Source: Triplophysa rosa (taxonomy: Eukaryota; Chordata; Actinopteri; Cypriniformes; Nemacheilidae). From it: DNA of 64,000 nt. Made by a program: the position numbers and the translations under genes. The stretch spans positions 3,455,338 through 3,519,337 of the forward strand of contig NC_079892.1 of NCBI RefSeq assembly GCF_024868665.1. The letters are read 5' to 3'. Position 1 is the stretch's first letter, and each line of letters opens with the position of its first letter. The notes under the pieces are model-generated. The model saw nothing but the letters and a program-made list of their open reading frames with translations. It made no database searches and had not been told where the DNA came from. Positions 36,441 through 48,387 of this stretch are shown piece by piece.

Positions 36441-37135
36441 TCCTTCCACTCAGTTATGCTGCTTAGCAGTAAAATGCTCATTCACACCTGCTCACGAGCT
36501 GTCATTTCTGTCTGCTGTCGCTAGGCAACACTGGTCATCTGCATTAGACTGCGCAGACCTGCGATGGCCTCATTACCGAACTTATTCAAAGTGCTAAATT
36601 TCAGTAAGTGCTTCATAAATGCCCTCATTAACATCATGTTATGGTGAAAAACAGAAATTTACAGATTCTCCCTCTACCCTATTATCTCACTTTATGATTA
36701 TGGGAATTCTCAGCCACATGGACAACATCATGAGTTTAACCTGTTAGAGGTTCACATTAATCTCGGCTTGATTTTGTATCTGTTTATTCTGGAATCTTAT
36801 TTGCACTTCACTGTTTATAATATATTCACAAAGAATATAAATGATGGTGTGATGGTTTCATGGTTTTTCATCTCAGTCTGTTCAGAGCTCATTAGAGAAA
36901 TGTGATACTGCAGTCATTAGGAAAAGACAAGATTAGCAAAGCAAAATGCGTTCGTCATCCTTGAACATCACATCTTACCAAACAAACATGCCTGCAGCGG
37001 TCTACAAAAGCCCCGACTGTGACACAAAGAAAGAATTTTATAGCTCAGAAGTTAGCTCAAGAGACCTAAAGGAGTTTTTTCATCAGCTTTGTCATTTTTG
37101 TATTGTTTGATCATAAAGTTCTTAATGAGAATTAA
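36441..37135. other. No gene seen
   Basis: No repeat or exon recognised. Confidence 0.35.
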
Positions 37136-37365
37136 AGGTGCGACACAGTCTCGGAGAGGAACCATTTTTATCAGAATGGTTCCAAAAAGAACCTTTAACA
37201 CCCACTGAACATTTTTGTTGCACAGAAGGTTCTTTATAGTAGAAAAAGGTTCTACAGGCTATGAAAAGGGAAGAAAGAAATTGTTCCTTTAAGAACCTTA
37301 GACTTAAGAGGTTCAAACCAACATTGGTTCTTATGGCATCGCTGTAAAGAACCTTTATTTTAAAA
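37136..37365. repeat. AAGAACCTTT-rich interspersed repeat
   Basis: Words GGTTCTTTATAG, AAGAACCTTTA and GAACCATTTTT recur in both orientations, a pattern typical of a fish MITE. Confidence 0.45.
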
Positions 37366-37564
37366 AATGTAGAATAAAGAAATAAATATGAAAATATGAT
37401 TTTTTTCAGATGATTTGATCTCGAAAGAGTTTGCTAAGAAAGTTTCAATTCATATTGAAATCGATCATTGAGCACACAAACGGTCATTGAGATTTCTTTT
37501 CAAACTCTAAAGGAGACATTTTCTAAAACCACCCCTCAAACCACTTGTTCCTCTCAGGGACGTC

Positions 37565-38000
37565 TTAAAGGGACAGTTCACCCAAAAGGGAAAATTCTGT
37601 CATCATTTACTCACCTTCGAGTTGTTCCAAATCTGTATAAATGTCTTTGTTCTGATGAACACATAGAAAGATATTTAGAAGAATGCTTATAACCAAACAG
37701 ATTTTGCCCCCCATTGACTCCCATAGTAGGAAAAACTACGTTATCATTTTCCTGAGGAACACAAAAGAAGATATTTTGAAGAATGTAGGACAGCAAACAG
37801 TTCTGGGGCGCTTTTGACTACCATTGTATTCTTTCCTACTATGGGAGTCAATGGGGGGAAAAATCTGTCTGGTTATAAGCATTCTTCCAAATATTTTTCT
37901 ATGTGTTCATCAGAACAAAGACATTTATACAGATTTGGAACAACTCGAAGGTGAGTAAATGATGACAGAATTAAAATTTTGGGGTGAAGTATCCCTTTAA
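37565..38000. mobile_element. Long-arm Angel-type foldback, complete
   Basis: TTAAAGGGACAGTTCACCC at 37565 and GGTGAAGTATCCCTTTAA at 38000. Arms of roughly 170 bp are inverted copies: both encode the same string SSFTHLRVVPNLYKCLCSDE, on opposite strands. These short frames are by-products of the foldback. Confidence 0.85.
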
Positions 38001-39249
38001 AGATAGAAGACAGACATGTACGTTCATGAATTTGGCAGATTCTTGTATCCAAACAATACAAGCACACAATTTGCAGTGCATTCATAAAAAACAATTTGTG
38101 TGTTTGGGTCATGAGAATCGAACCAAAGACCGAATTATACTCAACCAGGAACATTTCAGCTCATTGCTGCCTAGAAGAAACAGTTAAGACATTAAAAATG
38201 TCTCATTTGCACTCATTTACTTTTGTACTGGGGCACTTTCAATCTTGCATTGCAATGGAATGAAAGACAAAAAATAGAGAAATGAATGAAACTTTTCAAT
38301 TCACATTCCTCTCTGTGGTTGTTGTATAATATAATGCGATGATAGTCATGGCTAACAAGTTATTATTTGATCATCTGTTTACAGATTTATTCTGTCGTTT
38401 CCCAATCACTTTGAGAAGCAGTTGAAGAGTTTTAGCTTGAATGTGGAGACCTGGTTTCCAAGACGTGCCATGGGTAAAAACGGCAGAAATCTCCATTGCA
38501 AATGTGAACTACATCCTGCTGATTCCAACATCTTTTCTCCTGTAAAAGTGTTTATTTAAGTTTAGTGAGGAACCGGCTAATGAAGCCTGTAGGTGTCAGT
38601 CGTCAGGTTTCATGAGAAGTTCATTATCAGCAGCTTTGCATCACATTTGACTTCTCAACACCATCTACCGTTCAATCTAGGCCTAACATTTTATCCACAG
38701 TTGTCAAACTAGATCTGAAAACACACCTCGAATCAGATGACACATTTTATTTCCAGGCCTATTTTTATTTCCAGAGTTTCTCTTCTGGGTTTAGTTTTTA
38801 TCAGGTAATAAGCTAAAGCAAGCAGGCGGCATGGATTCATTAGTCTCATTGCGTCCTACTGAGCTATTTAACTTGAGTTTCTTAATGTCAGCTTGAGAAT
38901 CGACTGAGCATCAGAACCGACAGATTTCCATAATGATCACAAGAACAGAAAGTTTCATTCCAGCACTTCAAAGACACCAGGAGAAGATGAAGATGGGTTT
39001 GTATTGTGTAGCTCTTTAAAGGTGTTGCCATGTCAACCGTGTCATTTTCAATGCATTTGACTTCTCTAATGTGATATAATGCGATTGGTTGAAACAGAAT
39101 ACTGAAGGAAATAATGAAGGGTTGATATTATCCTTTGGGGTTTAATTGAAGCGTGAAAAGTAAGCTGTCGTATTATTGGTTGATATTACTTTTCCCCACC
39201 CACACAGACTTGGTTGCATCATCAGTCTCATGCACAATAAATCCAAGGA
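38001..39249. other. No gene seen
   Basis: No repeat or exon recognised. Confidence 0.35.
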
Positions 39250-39473
39250 GTGATAAATGAAGATTCTTTCATCATTTATACACCCTCATGTCATTTCGAA
39301 CCTGTGTGACTTTCTTTCTTCCGCAGAACACAAAAGAAGATATTTTGAAGAATGTTAGTAACCAAACAACTTTGACCCCCATTGACAAAACCGCTTGGAC
39401 GTTTCTCAAAATACCATCTGCTGTGTTCAGTTTCTGAATGAATGAACCATTTTTGGTTGAATGATCCCTTTAA
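39250..39473 (+). mobile_element. Angel-type element, left tip lost
   Basis: CTTTCTTCCGCAGAACACAA, GAAGATATTTTGAAGAATGT and a right end TGATCCCTTTAA at TTAA. Confidence 0.65.
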
Positions 39474-41466
39474 GCCTCTGGTCAGTACGCACACACATAC
39501 AGCGCACTTGCTCCGGCCGCAGCTGGAGGTCCCGGGTCGTCGTGATCCAGGGGTCAGCGGCAGAGCGGTTGTTAAATGTGCTCTCCATCTCTGCAGGCTG
39601 CTGCTGCACGTTTCCTGATAGAAGCTGCGTGGCCTCCATCAGCCAAGGCGAGGGAGACGGCGAGAGGACTCTGTGGGGAGGTGTTGCTGAACTGCAGTTA
39701 GAAAACCTGCAATTTCACGCCTGTTACTGAAGCGCATTCCAGTGCACCGGATGAATGATTCTTTATAGCACATCCCTGTTACTGCCGTTTTGTTTTCAGG
39801 GCTGATGTGAATGCGAAACCTGTCTCTCTCTTCCCACAGGCTGTCTTACATTCCAGCTGTAATTGTACTGCCAGTAGAAAAACACATCACACAATGAACA
39901 ATTCAATGCAAATGCATGCCTACTGTATGCAGTACAGTATACCTGGATTTATGAACGAAAAAGATAGAAATGGCACAAATATCTCCATTAAAGGTTCAGA
40001 AGAGATGTCAACAATGTCTCAAACTGAGCTCAGATTTGTCAAGTCTGCAATCAAAAGTCAGTGTTATTGAAGATCTCAATATGAGCTCGAACATTTCTCA
40101 TCTAATTGACTTAATTTACCTCCACAATCTACATTCATTTTACACCTCCATACATGTGTTTCAACAATTACAGTCTCATTTTTATTTCTTCTAGGCAAAT
40201 AGTAGGAGAAACATCTGAGGCGAAGTTGATACTTAACTGAAATCTCCCGAGCTATAAAAGAGCAAGAATATTTTCCTCTAGGTCCTCACACACTTCTGTA
40301 CACACCGGGGAGTTTCCAAATGTACGGCGGGACTCATAAAACAGCAGCAGCAGCAGCACCCGAATATTCCTGGCAGGATCCATTTCTCATCTGCTCTGTT
40401 GGAAGAGTCGGAATATCAGTGGAGTTCCACAGTAAATAAACCTCATATAGATGAATTCCAGCAGTGTGATATTCCTCTAATTTATTCTTTTGTTTGCGTC
40501 TTTGACTGTGGATTTGCATATTTTGATTGTTTTCGCCGCTGTGGGTGAGTGAGAGACAGCTCCAGAGATTTTTACCACACAGCTGCCACAGTTCTCCAGC
40601 TTTGCTCTCCAAATGTGTGTGTGGTTTTTTTTACTTCAGAACCTTATGAATGTTGCATGTTTATATTGAAGTCATGAAGAGTGTTGTTGTGGAATTATTC
40701 AAACTCTCTAGTGCGCTGCTTTGCTGGTTACTCCCTTCATGGGGAGCATCTAAGGCTGGATCCTAATGCTCTACGTAGGGATCGACACAAACATCCTCAT
40801 GCAAACCACGCTGTTTTTTTATTGGGCATCTGAAAAAATGCATTTTCCTAAGTGTAATTGTGCATTTATATTATATGATGATTTTACTTATGCATTAAAA
40901 GAAATTATAGCTCATCCTGAAGATAGCCAGGCTGCTGTACAGTTTCATGAAGACAAAGCGGCAGATGCCAGTGAAATGCCAGAGGCCTTTTGGACGATAT
41001 TGGGTGAATTGTTTTACACCAGTTGCTATACACGGTTAGAATGTGGCCAAAGCGAAGTTGCCTAGCTTTAGGAATCGGTCTTTAGGGAGGCATTGGAAGC
41101 ACACGTGGAGCCTTAGAATATCGTCTAGGTAGGAAGTTCACTAGGTTTTGGAAGAGAAGTTGGATGGCTGTGTAATGAGTGTGTTTTTGTGCGGTGAGAT
41201 TCAGTTGTCAGGTACCGATGTTGGCACCCGCTCCCCATAATTTATTTCTTATTTAGAACATCAAATTGTGCCAGGAAAGCCTTTTGTAAGGCTGATTCAA
41301 GTCTCAGATGGACGATGGCTGTTCAAAAACACAAAGATGCAAACCAATGCTTTTCTGCATTTTCTGAAACAAAAAAAACAGCCGCAAAAGAATAAGGGTA
41401 ATCTTCAATTGTTGTAATATTCATTTCGACCACTAGGGGTGCATTGATGCTATTATGAGTGTACCC
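39474..41466. other. No gene seen; shared repeat at about 40000-40110
   Basis: TCAACAATGTCTCAAACTGA and GAGCTCGAACATTTCTC match the minus strand of 27500-27560. The remainder has no recognisable exon. Confidence 0.35.
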
Positions 41467-41742
41467 TTAAAGGGATCGTTCACCTGAAAATAAAAATGTA
41501 TTCATCCTCACTTACAAAGTACATTCAAAGCCTGTAAATGGCTCGTTTTTGTGACTCTTTTGAAACCAAAAAGAAGATATTTTGAGAAATGTCTCAGTGG
41601 TCTTGTGTCCATACTATGGAAGGCGATAGAGTCCAACATTCTTCTAAATATCTTCTTTTGTGTTCTGCACAAGAAAGAAAGTCACACAGGATTGGAAATG
41701 ATATAAGCGTGAATAAATGATTTTGGGTGAACTGTCTGTTTA
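41467..41742 (+). mobile_element. Angel-type element
   Basis: TTAAAGGGATCGTTCACCTG at the left and GATTTTGGGTGAACTGTC at the right, with TATCTTCTTTTGTGTTCTGC inside. Confidence 0.7.
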
Positions 41743-43060
41743 TACTAATACCCTTCGTATAGGGTAAAAATATGTAGACATACATTAACATTTAGCATGA
41801 CGATTTTTTGTTTCTTACCTTTCAGGTAAATGACAGGAATTATTGCAGGGGGATAAAATCGAGAGACGTCGAATTCACCTCCATAACCCACATGAGCACC
41901 ACGGTTCAATACATCTGGAACACATGACGACAACTCCGTCTTTTCAATTGTAATTATTTACAGTGCACTCATGTCTACCTTTGGAAGGTCGTCCACGTGG
42001 ATATTTTACGTACGATTGCACAAATTCATCAAAAGCATCTTCACTCAGTCAACTCTTATTTAATAAAGCCTGCGTGTTTGTGTGCACTGAACTGCACAGC
42101 ACTGAATTTATATAAAACAAAACAATAATCCACCAGTTCATAACAGTTGATTATACATTCTGATCCTGTCTGACAGCGTATGTAAACACATGGTGGGATG
42201 AACTCCACGCGTGATTGGTCCACAAGCCAGAAAAAGACAGTATGTGGGAACATTTTGTCTGAATCACAGCTGCCGTCTCTGTGTTGTTTGTACTGTACAG
42301 AGTCTGTGCTGTACTTTAATTAGATATAAGAACATTACAGCATCCAATGTATGTTTCAGTGTATTTCAGTGTAACATCTGCTTGATGCTTCAAATGTCAA
42401 ATTCTGCTCATCCACTACAGACATGCATTGCTCAATTAAACTCTAATTTAATTTGAAAAACATTATTAAAATTGAATTACACAATATCAGTGGTTCTGTT
42501 TTAAACACAGCACAATAAACCTGTTGTAAACCAACAATGAAGGAATAAACTTGATATAGTGGATCAAATATTAAAAATGTCATATCGTGAGAATGATTCA
42601 AAGAAATGATTCAGTTGAATAAAAATGTCTGTGGAAGAGGTCTGTTAACTGTTTACCATTAAAGAAAAGATGGTTAATATTTTCTTCTCTGTGACAAATA
42701 AACCTTGAATGAATGGGATCTTCAGAAATGGATCAAAGTAGATTTTGAGCTGAGAAGTGAAACAATATTATACTGGAAGATTATTTTGCGCATATATGGC
42801 GTGGTCCATTATGAGAAACCTTTACTTATAAGTAGAAATCATCTACTTATAAAGTCAGTATGCAAAATAAGCAGCATGTACTACACCTTTATAAAAAACC
42901 TGGATGGTTTAGGCCTACTGCTTCTGCAGAGATTTCACAGTACAGTATATTGGACGGACACTTATCTATTCAAGTAAATAAATAAAAACACACGAGTAAA
43001 TAAAAATAAATAATAAATAAGTAAATAAATAAAACATGCTTAACAACTTCAACTATGTAG
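41743..43060. other. No gene seen
   Basis: 42976-43033 is a GTAAATAAATAAA low-complexity tract. No exon recognised. Confidence 0.35.
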
Positions 43061-43817
43061 AAGAGTTTGGTTCCAAAATGAGATAACTTTAAAAAATCAT
43101 TTTTTTGTCAGGGCTGGCATGGAAGAACCCAATTGCAGGCAGCGGGGATGAAGGGGTTAACAAAACATTTGATTTAACAAAGAAACGAACCAAAAAACCC
43201 ACAATGGGGAAAAAACGGACACAGTAACAAAACAAGAACTCAAACAAAAGACTTCCCTCGATGGGGCAAAACTAGAAAAATAACAAAACAAACTTACAAC
43301 ACAAAGTCAAAATCAACAGGCAAGGTAAGGGTGGACAAGGCAAGACGAGGGGTAACCAAAGACATCTTAAACAATGACCGAGCAACAAGACAGTGAAACA
43401 AGAGGGCAATATAAAGGCAAGACAAACGAGGGATAATGACACAGGGCAGGTGGGAAACATTAGACACGGCAGGGAAGCAATACATGAAACGAGAGGGGCG
43501 GGGCCAATGACAAGACACGAGAAAGCACATGAGATGTAGAAACATAAACAACTCATGGCTTTCTCACATAAAACCTAAGGGCTCCGTCCCGATCCTGCCA
43601 CACAACTAGAAATACAGAACCAAGAAGGCAGGACCATGACATTTTTTATTGTGCATTCCAACTAATATCAATCAAACTGCAGTTGGTTTGTTTTTATTTA
43701 AGCCATAATAACTAAAAAAATACAGCTAACTAACACAATAAAACACAATAAAAACAAAAAACATGATTTTTGAATATTTTTTAAAACGGAGTTATCTCAT
43801 TTAGGAACCAAACTCTT
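43061..43817. mobile_element. Foldback element split by an LTR
   Basis: AAGAGTTTGGTTCC then AAAATGAGATAACTTT at the left is answered by GAGTTATCTCATTTAGGAAC and CAAACTCTT at the right. Without the LTR insertion the element would be about 220 bp. Confidence 0.65.
43106..43641. repeat. Probable solo LTR
   Basis: 536 bp beginning TGTCAGGGCTGGC and ending GGACCATGACA, the TG...CA form of LTRs. TTTTT flanks both sides, weak as a duplication because it is a homopolymer. TATAAAGG at 43410-43417 could be a core promoter read on the plus strand. No gag/pol sequence adjoins it. Orientation and family are uncertain. Confidence 0.55.
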
Positions 43818-44150
43818 CAATAAAAACCATTATTAAATATCCTAAGGGTTTTCCTAGGGATAAAGAAATGTATTTTTCATGATTACATTGTACAACACCT
43901 AAGCAGATTACCTGTATTATTTGCCGCTAGTAATTAATAAGTGAACAAGCATACGGGTCACGCTAGAGTGTATTCTTTTTTACAGATAAAACGTCTCTTC
44001 CGCCTTTTTCTCCTTATATGGTGATTTGAGCTGGTTACTCAACGCGCGCGCAGCGTGCGTAAACAGACGCGGTCCATGCCGCGGTCATGTGACACATTAG
44101 TGTGTCATGTTCAAACAGGTGCGTAGCGAGATTTGACCCAAATGACATTA
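43818..44150. other. No gene seen
   Basis: Short palindrome TGACACATTAGTGTGTCA at 44089-44106; nothing else recognised. Confidence 0.35.
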
Positions 44151-44316
44151 GGCTTGTTCGACTTGATGCGGCGCCGAAGATCCGACAGGCGGATGACATC
44201 AAAGTACCGCGAGAGCATTTCGAAAGCAAACTCTTTATGTTTTTTAAATCGCTCTCGCGGTACTTTGATGTCATCCGCCTGTCGGATCTTCGGCGCCGCA
44301 TCAAGTCGAACAGGCC
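44151..44316. repeat. Near-perfect hairpin with 66-bp arms
   Basis: Arms 44151-44216 and 44251-44316 are reverse complements except for one T/C difference (position 44154), separated by 34 bp. Pairing continues four more bases after a one-base bulge. The arms are richer in G+C (GCGGCGCCG core) than the surroundings. No flanking duplication seen. Could be a small foldback element, a recent inverted duplication, or the source of a hairpin RNA. Confidence 0.9.
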
Positions 44317-45779
44317 TTTTTACTTCAACATCCTTCTGTTTTGTGACGTGTGACTCACTGTCATCCTACTATAATGTGCTTTTTGGAGCTCATTCTTTGT
44401 CCGATGTGATGTGAGTGTTAAACATGTAAAAGATCACCTGAGTTTGGAGCGTCGTCGTGCAGGGTGAGTAAGTAAATAAAGAAAGACACATAAAGGGCGA
44501 AATGTTTCGTCTCTGTGAAAAACGTCAAATCTAATGGTGTCCATTTCGTGTGGTATTTGTACTGTCAGCTGTTTAATATAAAGAAAATTGGTAATTGTTT
44601 TAATGTGTTGTGTTTAGGCCTTATTTCAGTTTTTCATGTTATTGATTGGTTCGAAAAAAAACATTAAACAAACAGAACCCAACACAATACATTACACAGA
44701 CCGATAGTCTCCATTAAAACCAATAGAATTCCCATTATAACAATTCAATGCATTTGAATGTCTGTGATAGTTTCTGTTGTTGTTTTGATGTTGTTTTTTT
44801 ATTAGTATGTGACACCACAGTATTGTATGTTAACATAGTATGTTGAAAGTAATGTGATGATAACATTGCTGGTGGTCATATTTGAAATATGCATCTGTAA
44901 TTTTACCCACACAATCCTTTGTGTTAAGAGAAGTTTGTGATGGTTGTCTTGTGATTTACATTTTACAATTTTATGATGATGAAGCTGTCTCACCAATTCA
45001 AAATGTATTGATTTTAAAGTAAGAACATCAAGTATTGGGCTGTTGCTCTCACAGTCTTTGACTTTGTATAATTATTTCTTTTTGGAGTATAAAATGGGGT
45101 GAGATAATGAAACGACATGACATTTCCCACCCTCATTGTCTTTGAAAGGAGTTCATTAAACACACCAACTTTAGTAGGAAGCTGCTGTGTATAGGAGGGT
45201 TGATCATGCAGAGCTCTTGCCATTTCTCATTTACAACGTGCCAGCGTGCTAATTACAGGTAACTATTCCAGTGGCATCGTGTTAGGTCAAGAATGAGTCT
45301 CTAATGAGAATCGACGGAAATGTGCCGTGTGGCATGTGCAGATACGGATATCAGGATTGGTGCGGCAGCGTGGTTTCACGTTTTGCCAAACAAATTCATT
45401 TAAATTCAGTGTAGATTTGTTTGCATGCCGCTGTTCACAGAACGTATTGTTTCAAAGCAGCTTTATGGAGAATGGTCTTACACTCCTAGTGAGGAAGCTG
45501 AGGGCGACAATGGCAGAATATTTTAAGATGGTTATGAGACATGAATGTTGTGTTACAGTCAGATTTGGATGTGGGATATTTTACACGTTATGTCTGAGAC
45601 GTGATGAAGCCACTTTGTTGTTGGGGAATTGCAGTCGGGTGTTTTGTTAGTGAACGGGCCTGTTGGCATTTTTTGTAGGTGTAAGTTTATCAAGAGAGGG
45701 GATCATTTATGATATTTTGGATGTGCATGTTCTTTGGATTTTCACACAATATATAACCATTTCAACTCATTGTTATTTC
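44317..45779. other. No gene seen
   Basis: Plus-strand frame 45327-45650 (107 codons) has no recognisable domain. No repeat identified. Confidence 0.35.
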
Positions 45780-46744
45780 CGTTAAATGATTAATCGCATC
45801 AAGAAAAAAGTTTGTTCACATAATATATGTATAACACGTACACATTAGGGCTGCGGAATATATTGATATGATCAAAATATCTCAAATATGCATATCGCAA
45901 TATTTTGCAATAACTGGATTATACATTTTTTTAAGTTATGTGACCACTTTGGATGCCAGGCTGTGGCGATATATATCGCGGTTCACACTAATTATACCTG
46001 TCTAGGTCGATTCTGAAATCAATTCTGTTTTTTATGCATAGCTCTTCTGTTAACTACGGCTCTTTTATCAGTAGGAAGTTCTGCTCGTTCTGCTAAAGTT
46101 CTGCTAAAATCACTACGAGATTGAGTCATTTATAAAGTACATTTGAAAAAGCAACACTCTTCAAACATCATCATTATAAATATACTTCATGAAAATACCT
46201 GAAAAGGTTTGAAGAACAGCGATAGAATATGACCATTGACATTTCCTGGAACTACGTGTGTAAATTGCTCTTCTTCTGTGTCCCATATTCAGAGTTTCTG
46301 CATGAGCAGAAACAAACAAACACCAGAAACAAACACCTGAACTTCGCGAACGTACGCTATCTCTCTCTCTCCTGCACACAAGTGAAAGTGACGTCTGCGC
46401 ATGCTCCTTCTCCTGCTCTCCTTGCTGCCGCGTGGGCGTGCCGCGTGCTTTTCCGGGAGAATTGTCCAATAAGGGACTAAGAAAAATTGTTACGAAACAG
46501 TTTTATATGTTTGAAAAAAACTTTCTGAAACCTGTATGATCGCTGGGGGAGTGTATCGAGCACAGAAATACTATATAATACGCCCAACTCGTTTTTTGAC
46601 AAATTGACCATGTTAAGCATGAGAAGACAGCACGTTTAACATTGTAAAGAAGTCAGAATGCATGACACACCGTTGCACCACCCCTTTAAATGATTAATTT
46701 GATCAAATTTCAATTATACTGTATATGTGAGATTAAAAAATAAA

Positions 46745-46812
46745 ATAAAATAAAACTGAAACCGAAAGTGCTTCTGGACCAGTGTTTACATCTTGTGAAG
46801 TGGTCTATAGTC
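46745..46812 (-). repeat. Inverted copy of the 33241-33310 repeat end
   Basis: On the minus strand reads TATAGACCACTTC, CTGGTCCAGAAGC and GTTTCAGTTTTATT in the same order as 33241-33303. Confidence 0.65.
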
Positions 46813-46815
46813 AAT

Positions 46816-47057
46816 GGCCCGGTTTCACAGACAAGGATTAAGGCTAGTCCCAGACTAAAATGAATGTTTGCCATGTCTTAACTGAATGTAACTTGCGCAG
46901 AAATATCTTAAAATATATCAGTGACATCGATTTGTCTCGAGTCAAGATGCACACCAGTAATGTGTTCTAAGGCATTTTTATAAAAGTGACATAAATATCT
47001 TAATCCAATTGAGGCATAGTCCTAGTTTAAACTAAGACGTGTCTTTGAAACCGGGCC
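46816..47057. mobile_element. MITE with GGCCCGGTTTCA ends
   Basis: GGCCCGGTTTCACAGACAAG at the left and GTGTCTTTGAAACCGGGCC at the right are inverted. 242 bp, no coding capacity; target duplication unclear. Confidence 0.7.
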
Positions 47058-47322
47058 TATACATTTTCGGTTAATGCAGATTAAGAAAGAAATATCGTAT
47101 CGCATATTGAATATCGCGTTATTTAGCATGCTATCACATTTGTCTTTAATATCGCACAGCCCTAATACACATACATATATATATTTTCTTAAATAAACAC
47201 ATACACATGTATATATGAATACAAAATGAATATGCACAGACAGTACACAGGCATATATTACATAATCACAAACTTTTATTCTGGATGCGATTAATCGCGA
47301 TTAATCATTTAACAGCCCTTGC

Positions 47323-48327
47323 CTAAATGTGACTTTTTATTTTCTATTTTTAACTGTGGGCATTGCTGTGGGTGCCACAATGTCTGTAAGACATCACATT
47401 TCGAGTTTTCAGTTTCTACACGAAGTTTAAGATTAAGTTTAGGTGACAACTTTTTTCAAGTAGTAACTCTGAAATTCTGAGTTTACGAACTCAGATAAAG
47501 CATATAGGAGGTGTGCATGTTAAACCTGAAACCGGGTTCGGTTTTGAAACCAGACTTGGGTTGTAATGTTGTAAATGTTTATGCTTTAAGATACGTTTAC
47601 CATATAATCTTTCTCTTTAGCATGTTATCACGCTGCTTAGCATTTGCTGACGTGTTTTACATATTGTCACTATGTTTAGCATGCAGTGTTGCTATGAGTC
47701 CTGCTTTGACAATTTCAGAGTGTCAACAAAAACCGGGTCTTATTCTAAACAATACAGCCATCTAATGACCATGGACTTTGTTTGTTGTGTGAAAACGTTG
47801 TTGCCATGCACGTTTTTTTATTTCCCCATCTCTATTCTGCAGAGGTGAAAGGTGTTAATGAGCTCTCTGTTGTGATGTCATATTACCCACAAATCCCCTG
47901 ACTACACAACAATCGCACGACCCGCAGAGAGATCCACGTCCCACTTTCTTCACCGGTGAGAAGCAGGCGATTCTGGTATTAGTTTGTTTCCATGGCAACT
48001 CAGTCACTGGTAGCAGGATTTAGCAGGTGAGCTGCGGCAGGTAGGCAAATGGAGACGAGCGCGCATCTGTTTCTGATCTTTGCAGTTTTGCAGCGTGATA
48101 AGGATGTGCTCTCATCATGTAAATAGTCCAATGCTTGTTTGTTTTGGGATAAAGCGCCTCGCGTGAGCTAATGGTTGCCACGCTCAATGCTAAACGCGCA
48201 CACGCGCGGTCATGATAAATTAGCTGGATGCTTTAGAGATATTAATCACTTTGTCATCACAGCAGAGGAGGGAAGCAGTTTTGCACAGCTAGAGTCGTAA
48301 AGACTCATTTATCATATCCTGAAGCAT

Positions 48328-48387
<60 letters not shown>

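Larger units (their letters stand above)
45846..47164. mobile_element. hAT-type element with TAGGGCTG ends
   Basis: TAGGGCTGCGGAATATATTG at the left and ATATCGCACAGCCCTA at the right, with many ATATCGC words near both ends. Flanks GTACACAT (45838-45845) and ATACACAT (47165-47172) agree at 7 of 8. No transposase frame. It holds the MITE at 46816-47057. Confidence 0.7.
45780..47322. mobile_element. GATTAATCGC-ended repeat split by a hAT element
   Basis: Left GTTAAATGATTAATCGCATC is answered at the right by GCGATTAATCATTTAACAGC. Inner words AAGTTTGTTCACATAATATA and CATATATTACATAATCACAA are also inverted. The two halves are parted by the insertion at 45846-47164. Confidence 0.65.

Noticed and set aside
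37468..38154. Two frames sharing SSFTHLRVVPNLYKCLCSDE
   Set aside because: They lie on the two arms of a foldback transposon, so the shared peptide reflects the inverted repeat, not a gene family.
40740..41160. Possible MITE with CTAAGGCTGGATCC / GGAGCCTTAG ends
   Set aside because: The inverted similarity is short and no target duplication could be found.
44035..44414. Frames across the hairpin with similar peptides on both strands
   Set aside because: Consequence of the 66-bp inverted arms; no domain.
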